From Chlorobiaceae bacterium (GTDB lineage Bacteria > Bacteroidota > Chlorobiia > Chlorobiales > Chlorobiaceae), in NCBI GenBank assembly GCA_013335405.1, contig JAAXVR010000014.1, positions 1 to 62,722 on the forward strand: DNA of 62,722 nt, read 5' to 3'. The translations under genes were made by a program, and so were the position numbers. The notes beneath the pieces were generated by a model, which saw nothing but the letters and a program-made list of their open reading frames with translations, ran no database searches and was not told where the DNA came from. Below, in pieces: positions 25,979-33,906 of the stretch. Each line of letters starts with the position of its first letter. The stretch's first letter is position 1.

Positions 25979-27691
25979 GTGTCAACAGCGGTCATACTGG
26001 GAAGAAAAGAAGAGACCGGCCGTCTTTTTCGCTTGCTTGAGAAAACGTATCAGCAGGTCACGCTTGCTGAAACAGTTTCAGAACTCGACAAGCTGCGACG
26101 GCAGAAACAGTCACCGGGGCTTGCGGTCATAACGGACAGTTTTCCTGAAAACCTCAGTATCGAACTGGTAAATCGCGTCAGACAGAATCTCAACCCTGAA
26201 AACCTGATCTGCCTGTCGAATGATGAAAACCAGGAAAAAGAGAGGGTGCTCAGGTCTGCGGGGTTGATATTTTTCGGCAGTTACAGAAATTTTTTCGCAT
26301 TTGCAGAAAAAATAATCAAACAGACACTGAAGGGTCGAAACGGTAATCCGGCAAAGTCCATGGATGAAAGAAAAGAAAGGGCGAATGCTCTCGAAAAACG
26401 TCTTTCGGGCAATTCTCGGGGATTGACAAGGTTTATCAGGGTGATGCTTGTCACTTCGACCTCATTTGTATCCGAAGCGATCGCAAGGGTCATTGAACTG
26501 GCTGTATCGTTCTTCATCCTGCTGTTTCTGGCTTTTCCCGTCTCTTTTGCGCTGATCTTCAGAAAACTATTCACAGGGACGCCTGTATTCACCTCCGAGG
26601 TCATTACCGGTGCATCTTCAAAACCCGTTACGATTCATCGTTTCAATGATATCGGCGGTCCGCTGCGTAATATTCCCCTCTTTTTCGACCTGCTCTCCGG
26701 GCGCATCGCCCTGGCAGGAGTCGCTATGAAACCATGGGGGGAAAGTATCCCCGCTCCTGAAAACTCCTATATCGGCATGATGAAACCGGGTATCGTTTCC
26801 TTGTGGGATATAAGGAAAACGAGCAAGACGGCGCACGAAGGCCTGCAGGCGACCGAATGGGAATACACGTTCAGGAAAGGGTTCATCTATGATCTGCTGC
26901 TTGTGCTTCGTGCATTGCCGGTGCTGCTCTATTCCGAAACATCCGGAGAAGTGCCCGGATTATTTTCCATCATGGGTCTCCAGCTCGATAACCTGACCAT
27001 GGAGGAAGCGATCTCGGTAATCGAAACACAGCTCGAGGAAAAAAAACAGACAAGCATATTTTTCGTCAATCCGGACTGCCTGAACAAAACGGTCTCCGAC
27101 AGAGAGTATTTCGATATTCTCACATCCGGCGATTTCATTTTCCCGGACGGCATCGGGCTGATCATTGCCGGAAAAATGCTGAAAACCCCACTCAGGGAAA
27201 ATATCAATGGTACGGATATGCTGCCCTATCTTTGCAGAATGGCTGCTGCAAAGGGAGAGAGGCTTTTTCTTCTTGGCGGAAAACCCGGTGTTGCGGAAAC
27301 GGCTGGCCGGAAAATAAGCGAACAGTATGGTGTTGCCGTTGCCGGGACCAGCCATGGATATTTCGACCACCAGTCCGAAAGTGCCGGTGTCGTTGAAAAA
27401 ATAAACAAATCCGGGGCTTCGATTCTTCTTGTGGCCTTCGGGGCTCCTCTCCAGGAAAAATGGATATACGACAACCGTTATGCCCTCAAGCCTTCAGTAC
27501 TGATGGGCGTCGGCGGCCTGTTCGATTTTTTTTCCGGCAATATAAGGAGGGCGCCCAGGTGGATGCGTGAAATCGGCATCGAATGGGTTTACCGGATCCT
27601 CCAGGAGCCGGGACGGATGTGGAAAAGGTATGTCATAGGTAATCCTCTTTTCCTGTACAGGGTGATGAAATGGAAAATCTTCAATCAATGA
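25979..27691 (+). CDS. fusion: receiver-like domain, degenerate phosphoglycosyl transferase, WecG/TagA/CpsF glycosyltransferase
   Basis: The 570-residue protein starts at GTG with a GAAGGAG site eight bases upstream. Three parts are seen: a receiver-like domain without phosphoacceptor (about 1-120); a hydrophobic helix (about 165-195) and a sugar-transferase-like segment that keeps PLFFDLLSGRIALAGV and MKPGIVSLWDI but lacks KFRSM and the Asp-Glu catalytic pair (about 196-325); and a full WecG/TagA/CpsF domain (about 330-570; LPDG-like FPDGIGLI, FGAPLQEKW, GVGGLFDFFSG). The last domain probably adds the second sugar, a ManNAc- or Glc-type residue, to the lipid carrier. Confidence 0.85.
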   Translation: MSTAVILGRKEETGRLFRLLEKTYQQVTLAETVSELDKLRRQKQSPGLAVITDSFPENLSIELVNRVRQNLNPENLICLSNDENQEKERVLRSAGLIFFGSYRNFFAFAEKIIKQTLKGRNGNPAKSMDERKERANALEKRLSGNSRGLTRFIRVMLVTSTSFVSEAIARVIELAVSFFILLFLAFPVSFALIFRKLFTGTPVFTSEVITGASSKPVTIHRFNDIGGPLRNIPLFFDLLSGRIALAGVAMKPWGESIPAPENSYIGMMKPGIVSLWDIRKTSKTAHEGLQATEWEYTFRKGFIYDLLLVLRALPVLLYSETSGEVPGLFSIMGLQLDNLTMEEAISVIETQLEEKKQTSIFFVNPDCLNKTVSDREYFDILTSGDFIFPDGIGLIIAGKMLKTPLRENINGTDMLPYLCRMAAAKGERLFLLGGKPGVAETAGRKISEQYGVAVAGTSHGYFDHQSESAGVVEKINKSGASILLVAFGAPLQEKWIYDNRYALKPSVLMGVGGLFDFFSGNIRRAPRWMREIGIEWVYRILQEPGRMWKRYVIGNPLFLYRVMKWKIFNQ

Positions 27692-27707
27692 AAAAGCCGG
27701 CACTGCC

Positions 27708-28427
27708 ATGGAGCTCGATCCGACGGTACGCAAAGAGCTGATCCGCAAAGTCAGCAGTTCGATAAACCCCAGGGCTCGGTTCGGGCGCACTTTGAAGGTT
27801 ATGTCGTGGGAGGGTACGGTAGCCGTCTCTTACTTCATGAAAAGGGCGCTCGACATAGCAGCATCTCTTGCGGCGATTGCGGCACTGTCGCCGGTATTCA
27901 TCCTGACAGCCCTTGCGATCTGGCTGGAAGATCCCGGCCCGGTGTTTTATGTGTCGATACGCGTCGGACGCAACGGGAGGCATTTCAGGTTCTATAAATT
28001 CCGTTCAATGGTCGTCAATGCAGAAAAGATCAAAAAACAGCTCGAAAAGCAGAACGAGTCGTCCGCCGGCGTGATTTTCAAGATGAAGAAAGACCCGAGG
28101 ATCACGAAAGTCGGAAGCATCATCAGGAGGTTCAGCATCGATGAGCTTCCCCAGCTGCTGAACGTCCTCAAGGGCGATATGAGCCTGGTGGGCCCCAGGC
28201 CTCCGGTTCCTCCTGAAGTTGCCCAGTATACCCTCGAACAGCGCAAAAGACTGCATGTCATACCCGGGATCACCTGCCTCTGGCAGGTCAGCGGCAGAAG
28301 CGATATTCCGTTTACCGACCAGGTGCGGCTCGATCTGGAATACATCAGGAGCGCCAGTTTCCTGAACGATATCCGCCTCTTACTAAAAACCATACCAGCA
28401 GTGCTTTCCGGAAGGGGAGCCTATTAA
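27708..28427 (+). CDS. initiating phosphoglycosyl transferase (bacterial sugar transferase)
   Basis: A monotopic phosphoglycosyl transferase of 239 residues that starts EPS repeat-unit assembly by moving a sugar-1-phosphate from a UDP-sugar to undecaprenyl phosphate in the inner membrane. A re-entrant hydrophobic helix (ALDIAASLAAIAALSPVFIL) is followed by DPGPVFYVSIRVGRNGRHF, the substrate motif KFRSM, the catalytic Asp-Glu in SIDELPQLLNVLKGDMSLVGPRP, and PGITCLWQVSGRS. All catalytic motifs are intact, unlike the related domains of its neighbours. It begins 16 bp after the WecG fusion. Confidence 0.95.
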   Translation: MELDPTVRKELIRKVSSSINPRARFGRTLKVMSWEGTVAVSYFMKRALDIAASLAAIAALSPVFILTALAIWLEDPGPVFYVSIRVGRNGRHFRFYKFRSMVVNAEKIKKQLEKQNESSAGVIFKMKKDPRITKVGSIIRRFSIDELPQLLNVLKGDMSLVGPRPPVPPEVAQYTLEQRKRLHVIPGITCLWQVSGRSDIPFTDQVRLDLEYIRSASFLNDIRLLLKTIPAVLSGRGAY

Positions 28428-28439
28428 AAGGAGCGTAAC

Positions 28440-28793
28440 ATGAAATTTCAAATCGATTCATCTTCCGGTCCTCATATCGGCATCGTTACGCTGACGGGCC
28501 GAGTCGATGCCAGAAACTGCACTGAATTGCAGAATTCGTTCATGTCATGGCTTATGGATACCTCACGCTTTGTTTTTGACTGTTCCGGACTGGAGTTTAT
28601 CGACAGCAGCGGTCTTGGGACGATCGTATCATGCCTGCGCAAAGCGCTCGATCATAATGGTGACCTCAAGCTTGCGGCACTGAGTCCCAAAGTGAGCATG
28701 GTGTTGGAGCTGACGAAGGCCAGCAAGCTTTTTTCCATTTTTCCCGATGCATCCGAAGCCGTGAACTCTTATGTGACTGGCACAAAGGAATAA
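28440..28793 (+). CDS. STAS anti-sigma factor antagonist (first)
   Basis: A 117-residue single STAS-domain protein of the SpoIIAA/RsbV type. VTLTGRVDARNCTELQ and FDCSGLEFIDSSGLGTIVS, with the phosphorylatable Ser in DSSGLG, are intact. Phosphorylation by an RsbW-like kinase and dephosphorylation by a PP2C phosphatase would switch partners. Starts 12 bp after the phosphoglycosyl transferase gene, so it is expressed with the biosynthetic genes; the phosphatase gene is about 4 kb upstream and the candidate kinase 1.8 kb downstream. Confidence 0.93.
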   Translation: MKFQIDSSSGPHIGIVTLTGRVDARNCTELQNSFMSWLMDTSRFVFDCSGLEFIDSSGLGTIVSCLRKALDHNGDLKLAALSPKVSMVLELTKASKLFSIFPDASEAVNSYVTGTKE

Positions 28794-28805
28794 ATAGCGT
28801 CTCCC

Positions 28806-30206
28806 ATGAAAACACTCATCGTTATCAGAGAGAAGGATTACGGCTGGATGTCCTCGTTTTTTCCCGGCGTCCATCCCCTTGTCGTTCCGATATGCAACAA
28901 ACCATTCATCGAGTTTCTCCTCGATTTTGCGATTCTTGCCGGCAGCACGGCCGTAAGGATTGTGAGCGACGGCTCTCTGAACAGCGTCGAAGCGTATTGT
29001 GAAACAGGTGACAGGTGGGGTATCGAACTTGGTTACGGGAGCATCAGGCAGAACGACAGCGATGAAACTGTCATGGAAAAGAACCGCCTGTTTTGTTCGG
29101 AAGACAGGGTTCTGGTCATAAACGGTTTCATTTTCATACGCTATGCGGACAAGGCCGGATTGAAGTCTTTTTTTGCCGAGACCTCTTCCGGCTCTCTGTC
29201 TCGGTGCTCTTCAGGGAGCATTGAACTCACCGGCATTCCGGAGGATGTTTCTGCCGCTCCGGGAACCCTTCCGTTCTCTTTGACCGATCTTCACTCGATT
29301 GACAGCTATTACCGGCTCAATGCGGAAATACTGACAGACTATCCGTCACCCTATGTCCTTCCCGGATACAGCAATGAACCGGACTGCCATATGGGCAGGA
29401 ATGTGGTGATAAGCAAAGGCGCGGAAGTCATCAAACCCGTTGTCATCGGCAACAACGTCCAGATAATGAAAGGGGCCATAGTCGGGCCGTCTGCGGTCAT
29501 CGGAAGCAATGTTATCGTCGACAGGGAGAGCACCGTATCCCGGAGCATCGTTCTCGATAACACCTACATCGGCGAACAGCTTGATATCGTCGGCAGGATC
29601 GCTTCCGGCAATACCCTTGTCGATCCTGAAACCGCTTTCCTGGTTTCCATGGAAGATCCGCATCTTCTGGCGGGTATGAATAAAGCTGCCCGCCGCCAGG
29701 GACTCGTGCTTATCCGTTACCTCGCCCATGCGGCCATTGCCTTGTTGCTTATACTTCTCCTGATCCTCCCGTATCTCTTTTTCCGGATTTTGCTGAGCGT
29801 TACGGCGAAGTGGCAAACCCGCGCCGTTACCTTTTACGGCGCAAACGAGGGTAAAAGCTTTACCAGCGCTCTTCCATCGATATCCTGCGGCGGGACGACG
29901 TGTTCCCTGTTTACCAGGCTCTCCCTGGACCGGTTTCCGATGTTTTTCCACGTCCTTGCGGGGAAAATAGGAGTCATAGGCAGTTTTCCGCTTGAAGTGA
30001 AGGAATCCGGACACGGAGAAACGGAAATTTTTTCCGGTTACCGCCCTGCCGTTTTCAGCTATGCCGAAGCTGAGGACTGGCCTGCGGATGCAGGGGAGAG
30101 CGCGATCGTTGAACGCTATTATGCCGTTCACGGCACACCGGCACAGGATATTGTTCTAACCGTAAAAGCATTCCTGAACAGAATGCATCCAGGGGAGCAG
30201 GAATGA
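28806..30206 (+). CDS. fusion: nucleotidyltransferase-like, left-handed beta-helix, membrane helix, sugar-transferase remnant
   Basis: The 466-residue protein has an N-terminal GT-A/nucleotidyltransferase-like part (VPICNKPFIEFLLDF resembles sugar-nucleotide pyrophosphorylases, although the GGxGTR loop is absent), hexapeptide repeats of a left-handed beta-helix (about 195-270; VISKGAEVIKPVVIGNNVQI), a transmembrane helix (LIRYLAHAAIALLLILLLIL, about 300-325) and a C-terminal segment with DRFPMFFHVLAGKIGVIGSFPL, which recalls the ELPQLLNVLKGDMSLVGPRP core of phosphoglycosyl transferases with its Asp-Glu pair altered. Function unclear; probably an EPS scaffold or modified transferase. It overlaps the next STAS gene by 4 bp (ATGA). 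Confidence 0.75.
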   Translation: MKTLIVIREKDYGWMSSFFPGVHPLVVPICNKPFIEFLLDFAILAGSTAVRIVSDGSLNSVEAYCETGDRWGIELGYGSIRQNDSDETVMEKNRLFCSEDRVLVINGFIFIRYADKAGLKSFFAETSSGSLSRCSSGSIELTGIPEDVSAAPGTLPFSLTDLHSIDSYYRLNAEILTDYPSPYVLPGYSNEPDCHMGRNVVISKGAEVIKPVVIGNNVQIMKGAIVGPSAVIGSNVIVDRESTVSRSIVLDNTYIGEQLDIVGRIASGNTLVDPETAFLVSMEDPHLLAGMNKAARRQGLVLIRYLAHAAIALLLILLLILPYLFFRILLSVTAKWQTRAVTFYGANEGKSFTSALPSISCGGTTCSLFTRLSLDRFPMFFHVLAGKIGVIGSFPLEVKESGHGETEIFSGYRPAVFSYAEAEDWPADAGESAIVERYYAVHGTPAQDIVLTVKAFLNRMHPGEQE

Positions 30207-30532
30207 TGATCAGGGAAAGAAATCACAACGGCGTAACAATAGTTATGCCGGTCGGCAGGCTCGATTCTTCGTCTGCCTCACAGTTCATGAGCGGTTCTCC
30301 GTCATTCAGCGGCAACGGGAAGATCGTGATCGACCTGTCGGAAGTCGATTTTATCGACAGCACAGGGCTCGGCTCACTGGTTGGAATTGCAAGGAAAAAA
30401 AGAGAGCAGGGAGGCGATGTCAGGCTTGCCTGCCTGAACGAAAAGTTGCGCAAGGTATTCGAGATTACACAGGCCTTCAGACTTTTCGATATTTATGACG
30501 ATGCGGAAACCGCGGCAGGACGGCAAGGTTAA
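30203..30532 (+). CDS. STAS anti-sigma factor antagonist (second)
   Basis: A 109-residue STAS protein. VIVMPVGRLDSS-like opening (VTIVMPVGRLDSSSA) and VIDLSEVDFIDSTGLGSLVG, with DSTGLG as phosphorylation site, then the paired LNEKLRKVFEITQAFRLF. It is distinct from the first STAS protein and starts within the stop codon of the preceding gene. Ends 17 bp before the RsbW-like kinase gene, the classic antagonist-kinase pairing of SpoIIAA-SpoIIAB, so this one is the more likely direct partner of that kinase. Confidence 0.93.
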   Translation: MMIRERNHNGVTIVMPVGRLDSSSASQFMSGSPSFSGNGKIVIDLSEVDFIDSTGLGSLVGIARKKREQGGDVRLACLNEKLRKVFEITQAFRLFDIYDDAETAAGRQG

Positions 30533-30548
30533 AAAAAATAATTATCCG

Positions 30549-30989
30549 ATGAGTGCATCCATCACCATGAATCTGCCTTCAGATATCCGTTATGTCCGTA
30601 TTGCATCGAATACGGCGCGGAGTGTTGCCGAATTGTTTTCAGGAGAGAATGGAGGCGAAGAGGGAAAATATGAGGAATTCCGCAATGCTTTCGAGCTTGC
30701 AGTTACGGAAGCTTTTTCAAATTCGGTCCGTCATGGGAACTCTCCGGACAAGGGCAGGCAGATCTTCATTACCTTCAGCCCCGAAAATGAGGGGCTGACG
30801 GCCAGTGTAGCCGATACGAATCCCGCATTCAACCCCGAAATTCCGCCACCGGACATCTTCAGTTATCCCGAAAGTGGCTACGGGCTTTTAATGATCCGCC
30901 AACTCATGGACGAAATCAGGTATTCGAGAAAAGACGGAAACAATACGCTGACCATGCATAAAAAGCTGAAAAATCCCCATAACCAATAA
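30549..30989 (+). CDS. RsbW/SpoIIAB-like anti-sigma factor kinase (HATPase_c_2)
   Basis: About 146 residues with a GHKL ATPase fold: N-box ELAVTEAFSNSVRHG and a G2-like YGLLMIRQLMDEI. The G1 box is DTNPAFNP where most RsbW proteins have DxGxGF, so ATP binding may be weakened. Start at ATG 30549 matches the family's length; an alternative ATG at 30495 overlaps the STAS gene. It would phosphorylate the STAS protein(s) and bind a sigma factor or another target. No ECF or sigma-B-like sigma gene is adjacent, so its output partner is unknown. Confidence 0.85.
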   Translation: MSASITMNLPSDIRYVRIASNTARSVAELFSGENGGEEGKYEEFRNAFELAVTEAFSNSVRHGNSPDKGRQIFITFSPENEGLTASVADTNPAFNPEIPPPDIFSYPESGYGLLMIRQLMDEIRYSRKDGNNTLTMHKKLKNPHNQ

Positions 30990-31000
30990 TCCCGAAGTCC

Positions 31001-31975
31001 ATGGTATCAGTTGTTATTGTCAGCTACAACACAAGGGATATCCTCAGACGCTGCCTTGAATTGCTTTACGAAAACAGCGGAGGTCTCGATATGGAAGTTT
31101 TTGTCGTCGACAACGATTCGCACGACGGCTCCGCTTCGATGGTGAAGGATGAATTCCCGCAGGTGCAGCTTGTCGCAAACCATGAAAACCTGGGATTTGC
31201 CGCGGCAAACAACCAGGCGTTCAAGCTTGCCGGAGGAAACTACCTCGTACTGCTCAACCCTGATGCCTATGTGGAGCCGGCGTCTCTCGGGAATGCCGTT
31301 TCTTTCATGGAGAGAACCCCTGATTGCGGGCTTTGCGGAGGAAAGGTGCTGTCGCCGGAAGGAAGGCTCGAACCCTCGGCAAGACGCTTTCCGTCGCCGC
31401 TTTCCAAGCTCTTCACCTTGACCGGCCTCGGCGCGAAATTTCCCGGGCCGACGATTTTCAACCGGCACGAATTCGGCGGTTTTGCTCACGACACCCCACT
31501 TGAAGTCGACTGGGTGCCAGGAACGTTCAGTATCATACGCAAAGAGATGCTCGATGCCATTGGCGTTTTCGATGAACGGTTTTACATCTATTACGAGGAA
31601 ACCGATCTCTGCCTGAGGGCGAAAAAGGCCGGCTGGAAAATATATTTCATTCCCGATGCGGGGGTTGTCCATATCGGAGGTGCCTGCAGCAAAACGAGAA
31701 AAGACAGGACGTTCGACAATAAAGCCTCCCAGGTGCTCGCTTTCAGGATGCGCAGCGAATGGCTCTATTACCGCAAGAACAGCGGTTTGGCAGGAGTGTT
31801 TGCCAGCGCCGGCGTTGAATTGCTGTGGTACTCGCTCCGTTTTTTGAAAAACCTGGTGTTCAGGTCCGTCGATGCGTCGGCAAAACGATCTGCGGCCGGC
31901 TCGACCATGAAGCAGATCCTCCAGTCCCTGCGCGACACGAAGTTTGGGCTTGTTTCACCCGCAATTCCATGGTAA
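31001..31975 (+). CDS. family 2 glycosyltransferase
   Basis: A 324-residue GT-A glycosyltransferase of the rhamnosyl-/galactofuranosyl-transferase type. VSVVIVSYNTRDILRRCLEL opens the nucleotide-binding fold, VVDNDSHDGS, then LLNPDAYVEP (DxD-like) and IYYEETDLCLRAKKAGWKI (the conserved EEDxxxR region). Cytoplasmic or peripheral membrane; adds a sugar to the EPS repeat unit. It begins 12 bp after the kinase gene and ends 6 bp before an acetyltransferase gene. Confidence 0.92.
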   Translation: MVSVVIVSYNTRDILRRCLELLYENSGGLDMEVFVVDNDSHDGSASMVKDEFPQVQLVANHENLGFAAANNQAFKLAGGNYLVLLNPDAYVEPASLGNAVSFMERTPDCGLCGGKVLSPEGRLEPSARRFPSPLSKLFTLTGLGAKFPGPTIFNRHEFGGFAHDTPLEVDWVPGTFSIIRKEMLDAIGVFDERFYIYYEETDLCLRAKKAGWKIYFIPDAGVVHIGGACSKTRKDRTFDNKASQVLAFRMRSEWLYYRKNSGLAGVFASAGVELLWYSLRFLKNLVFRSVDASAKRSAAGSTMKQILQSLRDTKFGLVSPAIPW

Positions 31976-31981
31976 CTGCCC

Positions 31982-32512
31982 ATGAAACCATTTCGAAATA
32001 TCAGGGCGGATCTCGCGACCTATGAAGGCAAGTGGAGCAGCCAGGGGTTCTGGGTCATGGTCGTCTACCGTTTCGGTCGCTGGAGGTATACCATTCGTAG
32101 CGGTCTGCTCCGTAAACCGTTTTCGCTTCTGTATAAAACATTCTATAAAATCGTCCAGATTCTCACCGGCATAGAGCTTCCCTGCGAAGTTCCGCTCGGC
32201 GAGAACTTCCGTATCGAACATTTCGGGGATATCATTGTCAGCGGTTATGCGAGTTTCGGTGATAACTGCATTATCCGGAACGGTGTTACTGTCGGCCTGA
32301 AGAACATCGAAGAGAAAACGGCCCCCAGGATTGGAGACCGAGTCAATATCGGTGCAGGTGCAAAAATTCTCGGGAATATCACCATCGGCAGCGATGTCGA
32401 TATCGGAGCCAATGCCGTTGTCATATCGTCTGTGCCTGACCACAGCATCGCGGTGGGTGTCCCAGCGAAAATCATCCCGAAAAGAGATAAACGTGACGGG
32501 ATTCCCAGGTAA
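31982..32512 (+). CDS. serine acetyltransferase-like hexapeptide acetyltransferase
   Basis: The 176-residue protein has a helical N-terminus and a left-handed beta-helix with hexapeptide repeats (VSGYASFGDNCIIRNGVTVG through VNIGAGAKILGNITIGSDVD), ending in VPAKIIPKR. It resembles CysE/WcaB-type acetyltransferases; in this context it more likely O-acetylates a polysaccharide sugar than serine. Start ATG is six bases after the upstream gene. It closes the first EPS gene block: 120 bp later a sigma-54 promoter opens the second. Confidence 0.85.
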   Translation: MKPFRNIRADLATYEGKWSSQGFWVMVVYRFGRWRYTIRSGLLRKPFSLLYKTFYKIVQILTGIELPCEVPLGENFRIEHFGDIIVSGYASFGDNCIIRNGVTVGLKNIEEKTAPRIGDRVNIGAGAKILGNITIGSDVDIGANAVVISSVPDHSIAVGVPAKIIPKRDKRDGIPR

Positions 32513-32522
32513 ACCCCGATCA

Positions 32523-32537
32523 CTCTCAACTTGAGAG
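32523..32537. promoter_or_regulatory. candidate activator-binding dyad (UAS), perfect palindrome
   Basis: CTCTCAA-C-TTGAGAG is a perfect 7-bp inverted repeat around one base, 11 bp past the acetyltransferase stop and ending 96 bp before the second sigma-54 promoter. It shares the CTYTCA-N3-TGAGAG pattern with the dyad at 25681-25695, the expected layout for enhancer binding by one sigma-54 activator. Confidence 0.65.
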
Positions 32538-32632
32538 ATTTCGGGAAGGGGACTTTCTTTATGACAGCAGACGACCGTTGTCTTGAGTTATAAAGTCAGG
32601 TGATAAAATGAGTTACTTGTAGTTTTCCGGGT

Positions 32633-32648
32633 TGGCATATTTATTGCT
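32633..32648 (+). promoter_or_regulatory. sigma-54 (-24/-12) promoter 2, before wza
   Basis: TGGCATATTTATTGCT has the sigma-54 invariant GG and GC with 10-bp spacing and a TTGCT -12 element. Transcription would begin about 12 bp later (around 32660), giving a short leader to the wza ATG at 32691. Confidence 0.88.
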
Positions 32649-32690
32649 GATCTTGTTTGCGGGAATAGTTCAACAATTTGAAGGAAAGAA

Positions 32691-33794
32691 ATGACGGAAA
32701 GCGGTTTCTCCATGCATCCGCATGAGTTATCAAGGGGCGGAAAAAGGTTGCCGGAGTGGCTGATGCTGCTCATTATTTCCATATGCCTTTTCATGCTTCT
32801 CTGTTCCTGTTCAAGTATCGAACCGAAGGAAAGCAGGACAATGGCGGCAAGCCCTGACAAGGAATTCAAAACGGAGATACCGAAGAAAGTCCAGGAATAT
32901 GCCACACCCGGGAAAATCGACGCATTGACTCCCCATGAAAGCTTTCAGTACAGGATTGGTCCCGGAGATATTGTCGGTGTTAATGTCTGGCACAGACCTG
33001 AACTGACACAGGACAACATCGTTGTATCTCCGGACGGTTTCATCGCCGTTCCGAGGCTGGGAAGCATCAATGTCATGAACCGGACCCAGATAGAAGTCCA
33101 GGACATGATAACGAAAAAACTGGAAGTGCTTTACATTAAACCGGAGGTTTCCGTAAAGGTCCAGGAATTTCACAACAACAAGGCATTTATCCTTGGAAGG
33201 GTCAGCAAGCCGGGGGTTATCAATTTTCCGGGGAAAGGAACACTTCTCGAAGCGCTTGCACTTGCTGGCGGAATTCCCGACAACTCAAAAGAGACTTCAC
33301 TGACGAAATGTTCTATCATCAGAGGTAATGATACCGTTATCTGGATCAACCTCCAGGACCTGCTGAATAATGGAAATATGGCCCTCAATGCAAGGATCGT
33401 CAATAATGATATCATTTATATTCCTGAAGCGGCGGACGAACTGGTTTATGTGATGGGAGAAGTCGCTTCACCCGGAGCTATTCAGCTGAAAAGCGGGATG
33501 AACGTAGTCAAAGCTATCATGCTTGCAGGAGGAATGAACAAGTTTGCCAATCCGGAAAAAGTTTTCGTTATCAGACAGCAGAATCTCAAGGGCGATGTCA
33601 TAAAAATCGATATGAAGAATCTTATAGAGCGGGGTGATTTTACCCGGAACTTTGCTCTGATGTCTAATGATATTGTTTTTGTGAGCTCATCCGGTCTGGC
33701 AAAATTCAATTATACCCTTGAAAAGCTGTTGCCCTCATTGCAGATTTTCAGCACGGCAACGACGACGACCCTTCTTTATAAGAACATCAAATAA
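32691..33794 (+). CDS. polysaccharide export outer-membrane lipoprotein (Wza/OPX)
   Basis: The 367-residue protein is a predicted outer-membrane lipoprotein: the N-terminal hydrophobic stretch ends in LLCSCSS, a lipobox. A Poly_export domain (FQYRIGPGDIVGVNVWHRPEL) is followed by two SLBB domains (about 155-230 and 240-320; FILGRVSKPGVINFPGKGTL and VYVMGEVASPGAIQLKSGMN). OPX proteins form the channel through which polymer leaves the cell. First gene downstream of the second sigma-54 promoter. Confidence 0.93.
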   Translation: MTESGFSMHPHELSRGGKRLPEWLMLLIISICLFMLLCSCSSIEPKESRTMAASPDKEFKTEIPKKVQEYATPGKIDALTPHESFQYRIGPGDIVGVNVWHRPELTQDNIVVSPDGFIAVPRLGSINVMNRTQIEVQDMITKKLEVLYIKPEVSVKVQEFHNNKAFILGRVSKPGVINFPGKGTLLEALALAGGIPDNSKETSLTKCSIIRGNDTVIWINLQDLLNNGNMALNARIVNNDIIYIPEAADELVYVMGEVASPGAIQLKSGMNVVKAIMLAGGMNKFANPEKVFVIRQQNLKGDVIKIDMKNLIERGDFTRNFALMSNDIVFVSSSGLAKFNYTLEKLLPSLQIFSTATTTTLLYKNIK

Positions 33795-33906
33795 GTTCAA
33801 TAAACCGGCATCGAAGTAGTTAAATAATAATAAAAGAAGTTTCAAAAAGATGGATTCATAATAATAAAGTGTATAACTCTTATAAATAACGTCAGAAAAC
33901 GAATGA

